Source: Aliarcobacter sp.
Lineage (GTDB): Bacteria > Campylobacterota > Campylobacteria > Campylobacterales > Arcobacteraceae
Reading direction: 5' to 3'
Length of the DNA: 64,000 nucleotides
Assembly: GCA_028688995.1 (NCBI GenBank)
Contig: JAQTXB010000001.1
Coordinates: 186,001-250,000, forward strand
Made by a program: the position numbers and the translations under genes
In this document: positions 63,380 through 64,000 of the stretch, in pieces
Layout: every line of letters begins with the position of its first letter
Position numbering within the stretch: the first letter of the stretch is position 1
The notes under the pieces: model-generated
The model's input: the letters and a program-made list of their open reading frames with translations, nothing else
The model's database searches: none
What the model was told of the DNA's origin: nothing

Positions 63380-64000
63380 GTGGAAATATCATCAAATTTA
63401 ACTCTAGAGATTTTTAATCAACCATTTTTGCTAGAAAAAAGAATTGAATTACTAATCGCAGTTAAAAGAACGGGTTCAATTAGTAAAGCGGCTAAAGAAG
63501 TTCCTATGAGTTATAAGGCTGCTTGGGAAGCTATTGAATCTATGAATAATCTGTCTACAACACCTATTGTTCAAAGAGAAACAGGTGGTGTTGGAGGCGG
63601 AGGGACAACATTAACACCTTATGGAGAAAATCTTATAGAAACATTTGAAATTTTAAGAAATGAACAGAAAAAATTTCTTAAGAATTTAAGTCAAATAACA
63701 GATATAAATACTGGAACTTTAAAAACTATAAGGAGATTATCAATGCAAATAAGTGCAAGAAATCAGATAAGCGGAACTGTTGAATTAATTGAACATGGGA
63801 AAATAAATGCAGAGATATTTATTAAACTTAAAAGTGGTTACACACTTGTTTCAGTTATAACAAACACAGCTGCAAATAATCTGAATTTAAAAATAGGTGA
63901 TGAAGTTGTAGCCATTTTTAAATCAAGTACTGTATTAATTACAACAGATATTACATTAAATATTAGTGCTAGAAATAAATTTCAAGGTACTATAGATTCT
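63380..64000 (+). CDS. modE: Molybdate-responsive regulator ModE (3' end outside window)
   Basis: The visible 207 codons show an N-terminal LysR-like winged helix (residues about 18-95: GSISKAAKEVPMSYKAAWEA, and the ModE loop GGVGGGGTTLTPYG). A molybdate-binding MOP/TOBE domain follows from about residue 123 (ISARNQISGTVELIEHGKIN), and a second copy begins at the window edge. GTG is the start, 6 nt after AAGGA. ModE senses molybdate and controls Mo transport and enzyme genes. Two candidate operators precede it. Confidence 0.92.
   Translation, partial: MEISSNLTLEIFNQPFLLEKRIELLIAVKRTGSISKAAKEVPMSYKAAWEAIESMNNLSTTPIVQRETGGVGGGGTTLTPYGENLIETFEILRNEQKKFLKNLSQITDINTGTLKTIRRLSMQISARNQISGTVELIEHGKINAEIFIKLKSGYTLVSVITNTAANNLNLKIGDEVVAIFKSSTVLITTDITLNISARNKFQGTIDS

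Overview
The window is AT-rich, densely coded DNA from a nitrogen-fixing member of the Campylobacterota, most likely an Arcobacter-like organism. This rests on gene content and style: HQWRQPL-type histidine kinases, low-GC codon use, a TRAP/LutABC lactate system, and a nif island of the kind known from Arcobacter nitrofigilis. The species is an inference; no search was run. No rRNA, tRNA, CRISPR array, transposase or integrase was recognised.

Positions 1-35 kb are mostly housekeeping and catabolism. They hold a partial DEAD-box helicase, accBC, and a dCMP deaminase with a methyltransferase. Next comes a lactate block: lutABC, a two-component system whose kinase has a periplasmic ABC-type ligand-binding domain, a DctPQM TRAP transporter, and a fused FAD/Fe-S D-lactate dehydrogenase. 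A SurA-like protein, gatB, gpsA, a TonB-like protein, a FetB-like permease and a divergent HxlR regulator/quinone oxidoreductase pair follow. Then come an OmpA/BON protein, a GltD-like oxidoreductase, a short hybrid-cluster protein behind an FNR-type box, and several small enzymes. A palindrome-rich stretch around one unknown ORF (27.98-29.15 kb) precedes nrdB, nrdA, purB and a pseudouridine synthase.

Positions 35.0-63.3 kb form a nif island read in both directions. Nine GG-N10-GC (sigma-54, -24/-12) elements lie in its intergenic regions; eight sit 33-41 nt before a start codon. Minus-strand units are: (i) nifV, GNAT, Rop-like, Cys-rich 82 aa, LRR protein, nifQ, 36-aa membrane peptide; (ii) nifB and a 94-aa ORF; (iii) a NifX-like protein, a Sel1/NifU-C fusion, a second NifX-like protein and a flavodiiron protein. 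Plus-strand units are: a 61-aa ORF; nifE; a PAS protein with a soluble chemoreceptor; nifN with two thiol-peroxidase-like proteins lacking the catalytic Cys, an ankyrin protein and a SagB-type oxidoreductase; nifX, a NifX-associated protein, flavodoxin, nifW, nifZ, a cluster-less FeSII-like protein, a true 2Fe-2S FeSII-like ferredoxin, rpoN and a soluble sensor kinase; and nifH, an unknown 119-aa ORF, nifD and nifK. An MgtC-like membrane protein separates the last two units.

The island therefore combines nitrogenase structural genes, FeMo-cofactor assembly, electron donors, its own sigma-54 gene, and several proteins that look like oxygen or redox management (flavodiiron protein, FeSII pair, Tpx-like pair, PAS/chemoreceptor pair). 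No NifA-type AAA+ activator, nifS or complete nifU is in the window. The right edge carries modE (cut off), preceded by two 9-6-9 palindromes that match the ModE operator architecture.
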